NCBI RefSeq assembly: GCF_040436345.1
Contig: NC_133237.1
Span: forward strand, 25,487,749 to 25,551,748
Source of the DNA: Pagrus major
Taxonomy: Eukaryota > Chordata > Actinopteri > Spariformes > Sparidae
Direction: 5' to 3'
DNA length: 64,000 bases
The position numbers were made by a program, and so were the translations under genes. Positions 14,530 through 27,225 of this stretch are shown piece after piece. How positions within the stretch are numbered: the first letter of the stretch is position 1; each line of letters opens with the position of its first letter. Below the pieces are notes generated by a model. That model did no database searches. It saw only the letters and a list, made by a program, of their open reading frames with translations, and was not told the origin of the DNA.

Positions 14530-17500
14530 ATGGCGACTCCCAGTCCTAACAACTCAACAACACCTAGCAGCCACAACAGCAGCAGCAGCAACAACGCCGG
14601 ATCTGCAGCGAACCACCACCACCAGTCCCAGTCCCAGCACATCACGACCATGAGCAGCATGCAGGGTAAGTGGACTTAACGAGCAAAACGCGAGCTGCTA
14701 GCTCACATTCTGCTGCAGTGAAGGTTAATGTTAGCAGGGGCTAGCCGTGGGAGGCTCAGGCTACTCCCAGGGCTGGAAAAATGATTCCCGAGGGAGCGGA
14801 ACCGGTACCTTCCTCCAGAGGAGCGAGTGGATCGTTAATAGTTCGTCAATCGGAGACAGAATTATTATATCGTGTCAAACCAAACGCATTTAAAAAAGTC
14901 CCTGCTACCATTTTGACATCTTGTATCCCCGTTACATTCTGTTCTGTCATGCTTGGGGGGAAAATCTCGCCAGACTCCGTTCGAAAAATTGGCAATTATA
15001 ACTTGCGACTGCAGCTACATTTATTGCAGAAGCCAATTAATAAATCTTTCTTTTTAAGAGCTCACAAACCGTAAATATACACCATTCCGCATATTTTTCA
15101 TCAGTGATTCATCGTGTATTTGAAGCACAGCTGCCTTGACATTCATGACGTCTGTTCATCCCAAATTAGAGCTCATTCTTCTTCCACACAGTTACAGCTG
15201 ACTGTGCTTCCCTGCAATGAGAGCCATGTTCTCGTTAAATATGCCGAATTTATCAAAACACCCTCACAATAAAGAAATGATATGAAATCTTGCAATATTG
15301 GGTGTGCAAAGATGCAAAACCAGACTGAATTGATACATTTGATGGTAAGGCTGAGTGGGATTCAATGCTCAGTGGATCCTGAAGCTGCTGCATCCTTTGC
15401 AACAGAAATCTCTAAACCAAATGTTCATTTTAATGCTGTGCTTTCTGTACAAACACTGTCTCATTTTAACTTTCAGAGTCCAACACCTGCTGGAGATGTC
15501 AGAGTGAAACAGGTAGCTACACGTTTTACATTCACTTTGTAGATGAATTAATAAGAAATCCAATTAATTAAGTTCTGTGAAGCATTATCACCAGATTTAA
15601 TATAATGCTTTATTAGACAGTTAAACCTTCTGAACGATGATGTTAAATATAGTATTTATAGTTAGCAGTTTGGTTGATTTGATCCTTGATTTTCACTTTC
15701 ATCTGATGCTTTAATTGATCTGTAAAATTGGATTTATAACTGAGATGCATGTTACGTTTTATATCTCTGCTTCACCTCTTTATAAAGAACATGATAGTAC
15801 TGTAATTAATCCTAACAGTAATAATAATCCAGGCCTTAATGCTTAGATTTATTTGAGTTAATAATCTTAATTTGTCAGGCCCTGTTGTGTAATCCTGTGC
15901 TTACGTTCACATTTCCCTCACCATGTTTCACCTTCTTACCTTAATGCTGCTAACTAATGATTCCTAACTCCTGACATGATGCTGACTGATGGTGAGATGT
16001 CCCGAGAAAATGTTTATTAAACTGTAATATGTTTTTTCCCCTCCATTTGTTTCACCGACTGACACGTGCCATACCTCACCATACTCTTGTAGTTGCGTGT
16101 GCATGCTAATGCATTACCCTCCATATGATGCATTTAACCTGCAAAGCAAGGCCAATTTCTGTGATTACTTGTCAACCCTAAACCTGCAGGATTAGTCCTG
16201 TTCTGTTGGGTGAAATGACACCTTTTCATAGCAGGAAGAGGTGATTTAAGGGAGTCGACATAACATCGAGTCTAACTAACAAGAAGACTTAACAAGCTGG
16301 CAAACTGAAAGGTGAAATATGAAGAAAATAAAAGCTGTCTTCTCACCTCTAGGGTTTCAGATAAACCTGTCTGGAGCTCCCCCAAGTAAGCCAAACCTCT
16401 TTTGCTTCAGCACCAACAGTTCTCATCCCTTTGTTTCCGCCTGACAGTCTGGTATGGGGGAGTCTGTCCTGCTGCTCTCAACTAATCCAAGTCAAGACTT
16501 CTGATGGGTGCACGTAGGCTTGTGCCGGTAGCTAACAGTTCACTGTTTTTATATGACTGTCTCAGGTAACAAGACGTGATAAAGCTGCAGGTTTGTCAGA
16601 CAGCAGAACTTGTATCTGTTCAATGAAGAAATGTAAAGGTCCCATATTGTAGAGAGTTAGATTTCCATGTCTTTCCATCACCGTCTTAATTCCACACATT
16701 CTTCTTCTTTTCCAAAACCTGGCGCCTACATTACCCACAATGCAACTTAGCCAGAGTGACATGACTGGAGGCAGGTTATCAGATTACATGCAGCTTCCTT
16801 CCTCTGGAGCCACAAACAGCTTTAACCTACTTTTTCCACATATTCATTAGTGCTGCATTAGACCTGTAAATGCACTTTAATGTGTACAATTGGTGGAGTT
16901 ACCCTTTAATGACATTACTGAGTAGAAATGATGTGTGCCGATTGTGCCTGTAGATGGAATATTATAATGTTAATAATTCACATGAATTGAGCTGACCTAC
17001 CTTCTAATACTGATCCTTTATAAACAGTGTAAGGCTGTGTAAGTGGGGCTACAACCAACACGTCCTCTTCTGCCTTTGTCTCGCTGTAAACGATGGTGGC
17101 GTCGACCAAAAACGACTCATCAACCCCTATTTCTTTACTTTTTTCGATATAATGATGCCAGTCTTAGGTCGAGAACAACATAACATGATTGTTTGCCTTT
17201 GTAGCCATAAGGTTTTGGCTCCTGTTGGTTATAAAAGTAAAATCGTATTCTTATTTTATGTTATTAAATTGGCAAAGACCATAGACCAACTCAAATTAGA
17301 GAGTCTGCTTTCAACCAAAATGGGGCGGGGACATGCCGCAAAGGCAGATTCCCCAGATTGGCTGATCTCATCTATGAAAACACATTGGGGCTGTGCCTGC
17401 TCAGGCCTGTGAGAGCTGACCAATCAGAGCAGACTGGGCTTTAAAGAGACAGCAGCTAAAACAGAGCGTTCAGACAGAAGGTGAATCGAGGTGCTGCAGC

Positions 17501-20500
17501 CACGTGCAGTATGAAGAAACAACGTGTTTTTTTAACATTAAAGCATGTAAATGTGTAAACGTGAAAAAAAAGCATGAGCCTGAAAGTGAGCATAATATGG
17601 GACCTTTAATAAAAAGCAGGTAGTGCATTCATGTTGCAACTTCTTGCGAAACAGTTTCGGGGGAAGGTGTGTTCGTCCTCATCGGCACAAGCCTAAAAAT
17701 TCAGAGCTTCCATTTGTATTTTGGCTCAAGATCCTCTGAACTGATTTGTAGTCCTCGGTGTGATAGAAGAGCTCTCACACCTGAAGAAAAACTGGATTTT
17801 AACATTAATTAAACTAAAAAAAACCTGTAATGGAAGCTCTACCTCACTGGTGTTCAGCGTGTGACTAACAAGCCAAAGTAGTGCCTGTAGTGTTGTCACA
17901 TTACCTGTTTTTTTTTGTTTTTTTGGCATGGGTGCACCTCAGCATAGCACTTGCTTGTCGAGACAAGGTACACGCACTCCAGATTTGTCATTTCAAGCGC
18001 TGTTTTCCGTTCGAGCCGATCGGAATTCAGACGCTCGCATTCTTGTGGTGTTTCTGGGTGGAGCGAGCGTCGAGCGCTGTCCTACAATGTGAAGGTGAAA
18101 TCAAAGCAGTTGGCCTTGAGAAGCATGTCATGTATTAAATGTTTTCTTTCCCCTTTATCTCATTTTGGTTTTTTATCTGTGGGTTGGTGTGTGTGTGTGT
18201 GTGGGTTTGTGTGCACTGTGAACGCACGTAGGCGTTTGGGGTTTTAGCAGCATGTTTCTGTCTCTGCATCAAATGTAAGATTTCGATTATATGTTTGACT
18301 GTGAGCACAATGATACAGGTATGTAGATGATGATATAAACACTGAGATGATTCACATTTGCAGCTATTATCATCATCATAATGCAAATCAGAGGGCAGAT
18401 GAACAGTGGAGGTATTCAAGTGTTGCAGTATGTAAATATAAGAAGTCATTCTACAAAATTTAATAGCAAGACTGCAATTGTAAGCTTTGTAATTGGTTTA
18501 TAGTCATAATGTTAACAGAGTTTTAACTCTCAGTAATCTGTGAAATGAGGAGTAATGAGAGCAATAAATGTAAAAAGGTCTTATTCTACATTATCTTATT
18601 GTTAAGAAACCCCATGAAAAGACCAAAACCACGAGTGAATTATTTAAAAGGTATTGCAGCAAAGAAATTCTTCCTCTGCGATGGAGAAAAAACATTTTTC
18701 CCTTCGAGCACCGGAATAAAAGAGACGTCTGCAAAACTGTCGATGGGACAAACCAGCTCAATCATCTCCCTCTCTGTCGTTAAGCATTTTTGATTCATTG
18801 AGGTTGTTAAATTTGTAAAAACTTTAATTGAGCTGAGAAAAGCAATTTTAAAAAGAGCTGCGTAACCAGGAAGTAAAGCCAGAAGGTAGAAACGATTCAG
18901 ATTGTCTAATTTAATAAACAGTCTGATTATTATGTCTCTAAACAGCTGCTCACTGTAGTTTTTATCAACACATTCACTGTTAGTTTGGTCTTTTCTTGAG
19001 ATTTGTCAACAGGCTCGTGGGTGAGTATACTTTTCTGTACACTTTGAATATATTTAGCGACGGCCGTAAGCAGTGATGCACTTTTTATCCCCCGTTCTGT
19101 GAAAGCATGACATCCACGAGTACATTTGGGTGAATTCACTTCTCATCTCCTCGTTTTTCCGTTATCATTTTATGGTTTGTGTTGTTTTCTCGCCCTCTGG
19201 TCAGTCTGACTCTCTTCATGCTTCTGGTGTTGCTCAATCCTCAACACGTGTCGCTTCATTTAAGATCTGATCACATGACCGTCTCCTCTCCTGCTCAGGT
19301 AAACGCAAAGCCCTGAAGCTGAACTTTGCCAACCCTCCGATCAAACCCACGACTAGATTCACACTGAACACGGCCGGGCCGCCCTTCCAGAACCCGCACA
19401 TGTGAGTAAACGCTACATTTAAATGTTAGGCTTGTTTTTCTGAGTATATAACCACACTCCCCCTTGTGTTTTCGTTAGAGAGAGGCTGAGAACACACAGT
19501 ATCGAGTCATCAGGAAAGTTGAAGCTCTCCCCGGAGCAGCACTGGGACTTCACGGCCGAGGATCTCAAAGATCTGGGCGAGATCGGCCGCGGCGCTTACG
19601 GCTCCGTCAACAAGATGGTGCACAAGCCGAGTAACAAGATCATGGCGGTGAAGGTGATTTACCTTTTAATACGTAGATATTCGGGGGGAACCTTCTATTT
19701 GTCAACCTCGACCATGTTTTACAATCTTCTCATGTTTAAGTGACTAATAAGGGGAGCAGTTTTTAAAATTGAGCCAGTATTGAGTTATTTCTATAACATC
19801 TGATGACATTTTAGAAAAGAAAAAAGCTTTTTTATCCAGAATAAAATCCTTTTTGCTTTGCTGTCACTCTCGCCAAGGCCCCCAGGCTCTATTTGCAGAA
19901 ACAATAATTTTATTATCTCCACAGAAACAAAATAAAAACCAATCTTGGTTCGACTTTCCACTGTTCCAACGATCAACACCTCTGGTTTGGTCGAAATAAA
20001 ACCTCAATTCAGCGAGTTAGACGAGAAAATATCGGGACAGGAGCGAGAAGGTGGACGGACAAGACTCCACGTTACCTCCACGTCTTTGATTATAACCTGT
20101 GTTGTGTTTCCTTCGCAGAGGATTCGGTCAACAGTGGATGAGAAGGAGCAGAAGCAGCTGCTGATGGACTTAGACGTGGTCATGAGGAGTAGTGATTGTC
20201 CCTACATCGTGCAGTTTTATGGTGCTCTGTTCAGAGAGGTAACTCACATCTCAGCTTCTCATTCACAAAGTGATCATTTGTTTTTTTTACTTCCGTTTCT
20301 TTTGTCTCTAATGTCTGAATCTCTTGTGTTTCAGGGCGACTGTTGGATTTGTATGGAACTTATGGCTACCTCGTTAGACAAATTTTACAAATTTGTATAT
20401 TGCTCGTTAGACGAAGTGATTCCAGAAGAAATATTAGGAAAAATAACATTAGCTGTAAGTTCAAACTGTCTCACTTTTCCAAAATAAAGAGGCTAATCTT

Positions 20501-22024
20501 TGGACTCCTGTTGCTAAACCCTTCTGTGTGTTTTGCAGACTGTGAAGGCACTTAACCACTTAAAAGAAAACTTGAAAATAATACACAGGGGTAAGAAAAC
20601 ACCAGGCGCTCTGCTGATCTCATCATAAACCTTCAGATTCGGTCTTTTCATCAGCTGTCTCTGTTCGCTCCTCCTCAGACATTAAGCCGTCAAACATCCT
20701 CCTGGACAGGAATGGCAACATAAAGCTGTGTGACTTTGGCATCAGCGGTCAGCTGGTGGACTCCATCGCCAAAACCAGAGACGCAGGCTGCAGACCATAC
20801 ATGGCAGTAAGTAACTCTGAGCGTGTGGTTATGTTCACTACGTGTTTAGCGATGAGAGCCGTGATCAGGGTTTCTGCTGGTCCTGAAGAAGTCTAAAGTC
20901 CAGTAATCAGAATTTTAGGTCTTAAAATGTCTTGAATATGATTTTGATTGTGAAGTAAGTTTGCAGTGACTTTAGTTTTGCTTTTAAATGTGTTTTGGGG
21001 AACAAAACTACAAAATGAAACCAACATGGATCCAATAACAACTAATACAAACAAGCAGCCTGAACACAAAGAAAATTACATTTTTTATGCTTAAGTCCTC
21101 CATAATTATATAATTTGTGCAGTGCAAGTCCTTGGACAGGACGGAGAGTGGAGGAGCCTCAGTTCTGACAAAGTCGTCTCTCAGAAGTGACGTATCTTGG
21201 TTCAGTGTTGGTAAATCAGATTGTTGTGTGATCTGATTACTTTTTTTGCCAGTATGGATAAGAAACAGCCTTACATTACATTCATAAGGTCCTAAAAGTC
21301 TTAAATGTAACGTGCTGAAACCTGCAGAAACCCCACGTGTCTCTGAAATGTGGTGGTGCAAGTTGAGCCAAACCCAAAAAGTAAATCCTAATCCTGCAAC
21401 TCGGTCACATCTTTAAGTGGACACCGGTCCACGGGTCTCCAAATGAATGACTCCCTCAGAGAATCAAAGCAAGCTGATCCACCTATTGTAACCTATATGA
21501 CAGGTGTGTGAATCAGGGCAGGTGACACATGAACAGCAGTTTTATTGTGTCGCTGGTTTAAACGCTGCTGACGAGCAGACGGATGACTTGTCTGTGACTC
21601 AGACCTGTTTGAGAGAAGCCGTCAAGATGTTTTTAAAGGTGCAGTCGATGCTGCGAACTGCAGAGACCCTTCCATCCTGGTCAATATGCATAAATCCTCA
21701 CATTTTAGAAGCTCATCAGCATTTTTGGACAGTAAAATAATAAAAAAATAGATTTATGGTGACTCTCTGTACAGCTTGATAACGAGAGCATGTTTGGTGA
21801 GCAGCCTGTGTGTGTGTTGTGTGTATAACATAACTAAAGAGCTGCAGATCGTTGGCAGTTCAAACAGGTGATCTCACCACGTCGTCATCACTCCAGGTTA
21901 TTTTCTGTCGGGGGGGTTACGTCAGCTGGGGGCATATCCCCTCTCCCCTCCCTCCTCTTCCTCCTCTCAACAGCAGTTTCCATTCTAAATTTGGTGAAGC
22001 ACAATCACGACCCAGCGGCACTCC

Positions 22025-22114
<90 letters not shown>

Positions 22115-25100
22115 GTGAAAGGCCGAGGCAGGCGTTTCATTCATGTCGGCGTTTTGAAGAAGCTTCCCACGGCTGTGAGCTCACACCGCAGGAATCTCCC
22201 CTCCAGTTTCTTGTTTCCAGCTGGCACTCTCTCCAGGTGTTTGATCGCTTAATGACGTAGAAAAAAAACTGACCTCAGTACAGCTGGAGAGCCTGACTTA
22301 TTGTTTGGATATGTTGTTGCAGACAACACGCCGTTTGCCTCAGGTCACATTCAGGTGTTGGATGCATGCAGAGTTTAGGTTTCGGCTCTGATTCGCAGCT
22401 CTTTGTGGTCGCAGCAGCAGCAGCATCTGCGCTCGATGGTGGTGGTGGTTAACATCTGCGGCGGATGTTGTTTTCTTACAGTTTGTTTCACACGTTCTAT
22501 TTACAAAATTCTCAGCACAGTTTCCTTTAGCAGCAGTTCATTTGAGGGTCTGCACAATATTTCTGATACTGGAAATAAACAATATGCTAGACTTTGAATG
22601 TAATCCTTAAAAAACACGCTGGATTTTTGAACATAATCTGCCGTTTCATCAACAGAATCACTCATATAAACCAAAAACCTTCTAATATGTGAAATGAAAC
22701 AATCATGTCGTCGTATTTGCTTGTCCTGCCTCCTTTGTTTCACAGAGATGATCCAGGATCAGTGTTGTGTGGCTCATTGAGTTGACATTGACTGATGTGA
22801 ACTGTCATATTATTTATGGCTGCAACTATCGATCATCTTCATGATTTCGATGACAGGAGGAATCATTAAGTCTTTAAACTGTCAGAAAATGAAGACACGT
22901 CAGAAGTTTCCAGAGCCCAACGTCTCACTTTTCTAGTCGCTCATTTTGATTTAAGAGTGATGTAAAAAGCCAAATGTGTTCAGTTTATGATGATAAGAGA
23001 TGGAAAAGATGGAAATCCTCACAGTAAGGAAGCTGAAACTTTTACTGAGCAGATCACGGCAAACAGTTAATAGATTATAAAAATAGTTTTCTAATCGTTT
23101 CCTCTCTAAACCTGTTAATAAGTCAGACAGTTTATTTGCTGTGATTGTGGAGACTAAACACTTCCAGTGTTGGCAGATGTGACTCGGGCTCTCTGCAGCA
23201 GTCAGCTGCTGCTCTATAAACCATCAGCGCTGCAGCACAGACTGTCCCACTCTGCTGGGTGACATCAGCATCTAAATCAGGCCTGTAAATGGGCCAACGA
23301 GGTGCTTCCTTCTCTTCTCTCTGCACAGCAGCAGGAGGTTTCTGCAGCATTCGACACACCTCATTACCGCGTCTCTTGTGTGGTTTGTGGGGAGGCTGGG
23401 AGTGACAGAATTGGCAGCAGCGGTCTTGTAAGGCATGCAGAGCCACGCTGCAGTCCTGAGAGGCAGGAATGAGGGAACATGCTACTTAATGTGAGAGCTG
23501 ATGGCATCTGCACGAGCAGGTGAAAACATGCCCGGAGGTGATGAGCTGCTCGGGTTTTCTCTGCAGTGATGGATTTATGTTCGAGCATCTGTTTTTAGAA
23601 ACATTTTCGGTCCCCGCATGACTGAATATTAAACACTTTTTACATCATTAAACTCCAGTTAAAATCTGACTCATGATGTGCAGATGAAGCCTTACGTCGT
23701 TTGGGATTTTACTTTTTATCAACCCGTTTAACCTCAAATTTTCCCCTTGCAATCATGATTTTACTCCTTCGGCCTCCCCGACACACAAACTGTATGACCT
23801 TTATGTTGGATACGTTCGTGAATTATTGGGTTTTATACTCAGTGACAATGGTGACAGACGGTAAATAGCATAAGCGTTCATACAATAAAGGTAAATCATG
23901 CAGAATACAAGAACGAGATGTGGATAAACATGTAACACAGTGTTTGTATGTATCACACTTTGGTTGACCTCATTTGGTTACGACAAACAGAGACCACGAC
24001 ATGGAAACCATGCATCTTTCAGACTAGAACACTTGAATACGGAGAAAAGATTTGAAGCTTCAGAGCTTTAAATTCAACACAAACACACACACACACACGC
24101 ACACGCAGTGACATCTGGTGGTTGGCAAAACTCACAGCAGCCTTTCAAGACAAAACACTACAGCGTCTCTGATTTTAAAGATGCAGCCTCAAAATGCAGA
24201 ATCAAAATGTGATGTCATGTGATAGGAAAAATGATATTGATGAGATCATAAACTACCTGGTATATATTTTTATGATTGCTGTTGATTCAGAACCAAAATT
24301 TTAACCTGTTTCCCGTTTCGTTTGCAGCCGGAGCGGATAGACCCCAGCGCGTCCAGGCAAGGCTACGACGTCCGCTCAGACGTCTGGAGTTTGGGAATCA
24401 CACTGGTGAGTCGCAGCTCGACACAGAAGGTTGAACGAAAGAGATGAAAAGAATCAAAATGAAATAAATTTAAAAGTATTTAGTTTTAAGTACTGTCATC
24501 TGAGGTGCCTCGCATACTCGGATAAAGCTATTTATCCATTAGTTGATCAGAAGTATATGAATGAACTATTTTGATAATCAATTAAGCAGAAATTAACCTG
24601 ATTCCGGCTTCTTCACTGTGAGGATTTGCTGCTTTTCTTTGTCATTTATGACGGTAAATGAAGAGTCTTTGGGTTTTAGACTGTTGGTTGGACAAAAGAA
24701 GCAATTTGAAGGAGTCACTTTGGCCTCTAGGACATTTTGACATCCAATACTCAGTAGATTAGTCGACAATGAAAAAGAAGAAATTAGAATCAGAAATTAT
24801 TCAAACGTGTAAAGTATCTGTATGTATGTTTTCATTTCCCACTTGATTTATAGTTTGACAGCATCAGTTCGCCCTCCTCACGTTCTACGTATGTCATGTG
24901 TTTCAGTACGAGCTGGCCACAGGACGGTTTCCCTACCCGAAGTGGAACAGTGTGTTCGACCAGCTGACCCAGGTGGTGAGGGGAGACCCGCCACAGCTCA
25001 GCAACTCCGAGGAGAGACGCTTCTCTCCCAAATTCATCTCCTTTGTCAACTTGTGGTGAGGAAACATTCTGCAGCAGTGATGACAGATTTATTAAAATGG

Positions 25101-25461
25101 AAAAGATGTTTGCTCTTCTGCCCCCTGGTGGACAAGCAGCTGAACTGCGTCCTTCTCCATTTAACACTTTGCTTATTTCATCTCTTTTCAAGCCTTACAA
25201 AGGACGAGTCAAAAAGGCCAAAGTACAAAGAGCTACTGGTGAGTTCACACTGGCCTCTTTGTGTACATGTTTGCATGCATTAATAGTTTCCTTACATTCA
25301 GTTTTTTGAGTTTTTACTGACGTATAAATCTTCTTTCTCCACTCCAGAAAGATCCGTTCATCCAGATGTACGAGGAGCGCTCGGCGGACGTCGCCGGTTA
25401 CGTCTGCAGGCTCCTGGATCAGATGCCGGCGTCTCCCAGCTCACCGATGTATATGGACTGA
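14530..25461 (+). CDS. map2k4: MAP2K4 (MKK4) dual-specificity kinase
   Basis: Stress-pathway MAP kinase kinase that phosphorylates JNK and p38. Eleven exons: 14530..14665, 19299..19401, 19479..19653, 20119..20238, 20335..20454, 20539..20590, 20679..20806, 24328..24405, 24907..25055, 25193..25238, 25348..25461; 1221 nt, 406 residues (human 399). A Ser/Asn/His/Gln-rich N-terminus precedes the D-site KRKALKLNF (48-56). Kinase landmarks are GRGAYGSV (116-123), AVK with Lys138, HRDIKPSN (234-241), DFG (254-256), activation-loop Ser264 and Thr268 in SIAKT, and the C-terminal DVD-type docking region ending SSPMYMD. ATG 14530 is chosen because MATPSP matches human MAAPSP and has A at -3 and G at +4. 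An in-frame ATG at 14509 would add 7 residues. Introns 1 (4.6 kb) and 7 (3.5 kb) are long; the rest are compact. Teleosts can keep two copies, so this may be map2k4a or b. Confidence 0.97.
16724..16815 (-). repeat. Interspersed repeat family A, copy in map2k4 intron 1
   Basis: Reverse complement shares a core of about 90 bp with 39421..39509, including GTGGCTCCAGAGGAAG, GCTGCATGTAATCTGATAA and TGTGGGTAATGTAGGC-type blocks. Similarity extends weakly to about 16915. Found by comparing the two regions by eye. Confidence 0.65.
17388..17609 (-). mobile_element. MITE-like element, partial copy (family B)
   Basis: Reverse complement begins TTAAAGGTCCCATATTATG and includes CAGTCTGCTCTGATTGGTCA and GCTCTCACAGGCCTGAG. 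The same order is found at 41541..41953. The distal half is missing or too diverged to see. Non-autonomous, no coding capacity. Confidence 0.6.
18187..18203. repeat. Short GT microsatellite
   Basis: About eight GT units in map2k4 intron 1. Read directly. Confidence 0.7.
20868..21334. mobile_element. MITE-like element with 10-bp inverted ends
   Basis: The element begins GGGTTTCTGC and ends GCAGAAACCC, perfect inverted repeats 467 bp apart in map2k4 intron 7. The interior has 'GTCTTAAAATGTCTTGAA' and 'CCTAAAAGTCTTAAATG' phrases seen in a common teleost repeat. No coding capacity. The bases flanking the two ends do not show a clear target duplication. Confidence 0.55.
22027..22113. repeat. (CA)43 microsatellite
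   Basis: An 87-bp uninterrupted CA tract in map2k4 intron 7. It makes false His/Thr and Cys/Val open frames on both strands. Likely length-polymorphic. Confidence 0.97.
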
Positions 25462-26131
25462 TTAGCAGAACAACACAGTAAATGCATCAATAAATAAACA
25501 CCAGTCTGCAACAATAGAGACATTTAAAAAAAAAAAAAAAAAGACAACAACGTAAAGAAAACAAATCCTCGTGTAAATTTGCTTGGTCCCCTTATTGCAG
25601 TGTTAAAAGAGAATTGTAAAGCCTGAAAAAAAAAAAAAAGAAAAACACCATTTGCACTTAAAGTGGTGTTAATTTCAGTCATGTCTGTATAATATATCAA
25701 CGTTAAACACTTCTGTTTCTCTCTCGTGCACAAACACACACCGAACGCACAGTCATGTAAGTATAATAGCAGCTGAATCAATCAATCATGGACGCATCTC
25801 AGTGGTTAGTCAAGTGATTTAAGACAAAAAAAAACAAAACAAAACAAAGAAAATAACCTGGAACTTGTATTTATAGAACCAAAATCATGTGGAGTCTTTG
25901 ATTTGGAGATTCTTCTTCAGCATACTGGAATCATGCTCTTTGTGAATTGTTCCCACCTCTTCCATGTACGTAACTGAAAGCATTGTGTTTGGTATCTTAA
26001 TGGAACTTTGCTTCTCTGGGTATAAAAGCAGTTTTAAAGTGTCGGTGGTCAGAATCATGTTAGACCTGCAGTCCAGTCAGTGCTGAGAGGCTGCCGTCCT
26101 CACCGTGCACTGGACTATATGCTGATATATG

Positions 26132-26137
26132 AATAAA
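26132..26137 (+). terminator. Likely map2k4 polyadenylation signal
   Basis: AATAAA about 670 bp after the stop, with a GT-rich downstream element (GTGTTGTGTGTC) about 15 bases further. Another AATAAA at 26241..26246 and one near 25489 are alternatives. Confidence 0.5.
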
Positions 26138-26947
26138 GAAAGAAAGAGAAGCGTGTTGTGTGTCTCTTTTCTGAACACGAGAGTATCGGGTGTGTTTCTG
26201 TGTTCGTACAGAATATAATGAAGGTGACCTGCAACATGACAATAAAGTAAAACAACTGTGTGACGAGGAATTCGACACCAAGACAGACCGACTGAGGATA
26301 TACTAAGCTAAAAGGGTGTCGGCACGGATCAGTTTCATCTTGGATCTATAATATTATATTCTCTGAACTATATACTCTTAATAACACGATTCTACACTGT
26401 ATCGTAGCCTATATACTCTATACAGTAGTGTCATCGTGTAGCCACAGAAGAGCCAGAGGATCATAGAGACACACAGCTGCCTGTAATATTTCTATAACCA
26501 TTCATGTAGCATCTGTGCTGCTGAAAATACACAGACAAACCAAGGGTCCGTACATTAGAAATTGACTTAAAATAAAACCGATTATAAAAAATTATGTATT
26601 TTTTGCAAATGTAGAGTGGGCATATTAGCTCTGTTAAACTGTACATAGAAAGACAATTTCTGTGTCTTTCTTTTTAGACGTAAGCATAACAAAATGGCAA
26701 TATAATCTGTAAAAGAGTGGAATATAAGCCTACATCATTTTTAAATTTTTGTATTTATACAATTATACAGTACAAAACATTTATACAGTTATTTATACGC
26801 TCTTCAAATTTAATATAAGTATATGTTTTTAGGGTTATTTGATAGTTAAGTTGCTGTATAAGTGCTGAGTATGTATAATATTATTTTAGGTGTTTTATTT
26901 TGTAGGAGTCTGTTGATGTTAAAGCCCTCTTTAAGAAGTAGTTTTAT

Positions 26948-27017
26948 CCCCGCCCCCCTCTCTGGAGACGCCGCTCTGATTGGTCCACAGTCCTGCTAAA
27001 TAATTCCACGCACCAAT
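26948..27017 (+). promoter_or_regulatory. elac2 promoter: GC box and paired CCAAT boxes
   Basis: CCCCGCCCCC at 26948-26957 (Sp1-type), an inverted CCAAT (ATTGG) at 26979..26983, and a direct CCAAT at 27013..27017, all 210-280 bp before the elac2 ATG. This is a TATA-less layout typical of housekeeping genes (NF-Y and Sp1). Motif evidence only. Confidence 0.5.
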
Positions 27018-27225
27018 GAGCGGTAAGAGTCTCAAACGTCATCATTAGATGCCGGAAGAAGTGTCACATGTGTCAAAGTCCTGCTGAATGAGCACCTAGC
27101 AACACTTAGGTAATTACATCTTTAAAAAACAACAGTGGAAATGCAGATACGAGCTTTGACAGAGTGGTTTGAGATGTAATTAACCGTCGCTGGTTGTTTA
27201 TTCGTCGCTGGGTGACGTGTTTATT

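Larger units (their letters stand above)
25462..27225. other. map2k4 3' UTR and elac2 promoter
   Basis: The map2k4 3' UTR probably ends soon after 26132-26137. From 26280 to 26930 the DNA is AT-rich with no gene seen. From 26940 to 27225 lies elac2 promoter-like DNA with a GC box and two CCAAT boxes. MYOCD and ARHGAP44, between these genes in human, are absent. Confidence 0.65.

Noticed and set aside
19945-20487. 180-codon plus-strand open frame
   Set aside because: map2k4 exons 4 and 5 read through with their introns; splice sites are clear.
21852-22260. Open frames rich in His-Thr or Cys-Val
   Set aside because: Translation of the CA microsatellite in a map2k4 intron.
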